Positions 13,269-13,779 of a stretch of DNA of 13,779 bases are shown here, piece after piece (positions within the stretch are counted from its first letter, which is position 1; every line of letters begins with the position of its first letter). This DNA comes from Methanobacteriota archaeon (GTDB lineage Archaea > Thermoplasmatota > Thermoplasmata > RBG-16-68-12): assembly GCA_005878665.1 (NCBI GenBank), contig VBLR01000156.1:1-13779 (forward strand). The letters are read 5' to 3'. Made by a program: the position numbers and the translations under genes. A model generated the notes under the pieces. That model had not been told where the DNA came from and did not search any database. It worked only from the letters and a program-made list of their open reading frames with translations.

Positions 13269-13779
13269 ATGTACCTCACGCCCATTGCCGTCGTGATGAT
13301 GCCTGAGTTGGAGGAGGTCCCGCGCTTGCGCAAGGCCCTTGGGCTCACGCAGACCGCGCTCGCGCGTCTCTCGAATGTCAGCCAGTCGACGATCGTGAAG
13401 ATCGAGAAGAAACAAATGAACCCCTCCTACGACGTCGTCCGGCGGGTCATGACGTCCCTCCAGGCCGAGCTGAAACGGCAGGAGAAGAAGGCGCTCGTCG
13501 AGCAGATCCAGACGCGCAAGGTTCAGTACGTCGAGGCAAGGCTTCCGCTCGCGACCGCCGTCGACGAGATGCGCCATTGGAAATTCTCCCAGATGCCCGT
13601 CATGCACAACGGCCATCCGGTCGGTTCGATCTCGGACAAGGTAATCAACAACCTCATCCTGTCCGGCAAAGACCCGAAGGACCTCGCGCGGATTCGCGTG
13701 GACGAGGTCATGGAGCCGGCGTTCCCTCAGGTCGACGCGAAGGCCCCGGTCGAGCTCGCGGCGAGCCTGCTGCGACACT
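13269..13779 (+). CDS. HTH (XRE-type) regulator with CBS domains, 3' end cut by the window edge
   Basis: 170 residues are visible and the frame runs off the right edge without a stop. Residues 18-65 form an XRE-type helix-turn-helix, with LGLTQTALARLSNVSQSTIVKIEK at 24-47 containing both helices. A charged linker (66-78) leads to a first CBS domain at about 80-130 (with DEMRHWKFSQMPVM and GHPVGSISDK). A second begins with VDEVMEPAFPQVD near 148. This is the domain order of archaeal predicted regulators with CBS pairs. CBS pairs commonly bind adenosyl ligands such as AMP, ATP or S-adenosylmethionine, so a sensor of the divergent mat product is possible but unproven. ATG 13269 fits the TATA-like box at 13233-13240; ATG 13293 or 13296 are alternatives closer to the usual domain start. 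Confidence 0.88.
   Translation, partial: MYLTPIAVVMMPELEEVPRLRKALGLTQTALARLSNVSQSTIVKIEKKQMNPSYDVVRRVMTSLQAELKRQEKKALVEQIQTRKVQYVEARLPLATAVDEMRHWKFSQMPVMHNGHPVGSISDKVINNLILSGKDPKDLARIRVDEVMEPAFPQVDAKAPVELAASLLRH

Overview
The window reads as a GC-rich archaeal chromosome segment, most likely euryarchaeal and plausibly Thermoplasmatota-like; the phylum is an inference. The archaeal call rests on transcription factor S, a sliding clamp of PCNA type, archaeal-type S-adenosylmethionine synthetase, archaeal SRP54 and TATA-like boxes about 30 to 55 bases before most start codons. Several genes start with GTG or TTG and many transcripts look leaderless or short-leadered. I saw no rRNA, tRNA, CRISPR array or insertion sequence.

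Layout. 1-317: the end of a cupin protein. 450-1595: a membrane protein with a long charged tail. 1644-2773: tfs (RNA polymerase cleavage factor) and pcna, each with its own TATA box. 2818-6161, minus strand: ffh (SRP54), then a DUF47/PhoU-like protein and a PiT phosphate permease, the last two as a coupled pair. 6224-6876: two small divergent membrane proteins of unknown role. 6877-7237: a non-coding stretch holding a large inverted repeat followed by a T-run on the minus strand. 7238-8101, minus strand: a conserved-looking archaeal coiled-coil protein. 8253-10582, plus strand: a secreted or membrane receptor-like protein with a cytoplasmic domain, a small TPR protein and a Rab/Ras-like GTPase. 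10584-13107, minus strand: glyA (serine hydroxymethyltransferase) and mat (SAM synthetase). 13269 to the right edge: the start of an HTH plus CBS-domain regulator, divergent from mat.

How the parts fit. Housekeeping modules dominate: transcription fidelity and replication (tfs, pcna), protein targeting (ffh), phosphate uptake (DUF47 plus pit) and one-carbon/methyl metabolism (mat, glyA, possibly with a ligand-sensing CBS regulator). The most unusual part is 8253-10582. There a heavily sequon-decorated exterior domain is joined through one membrane helix to a cytoplasmic domain that I compare, tentatively, to Roadblock/longin-like folds. It is followed by a TPR adaptor and a small GTPase with an altered switch II motif. 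This looks like a possible membrane-signal to GTPase relay. The families are real; the pathway is a hypothesis.
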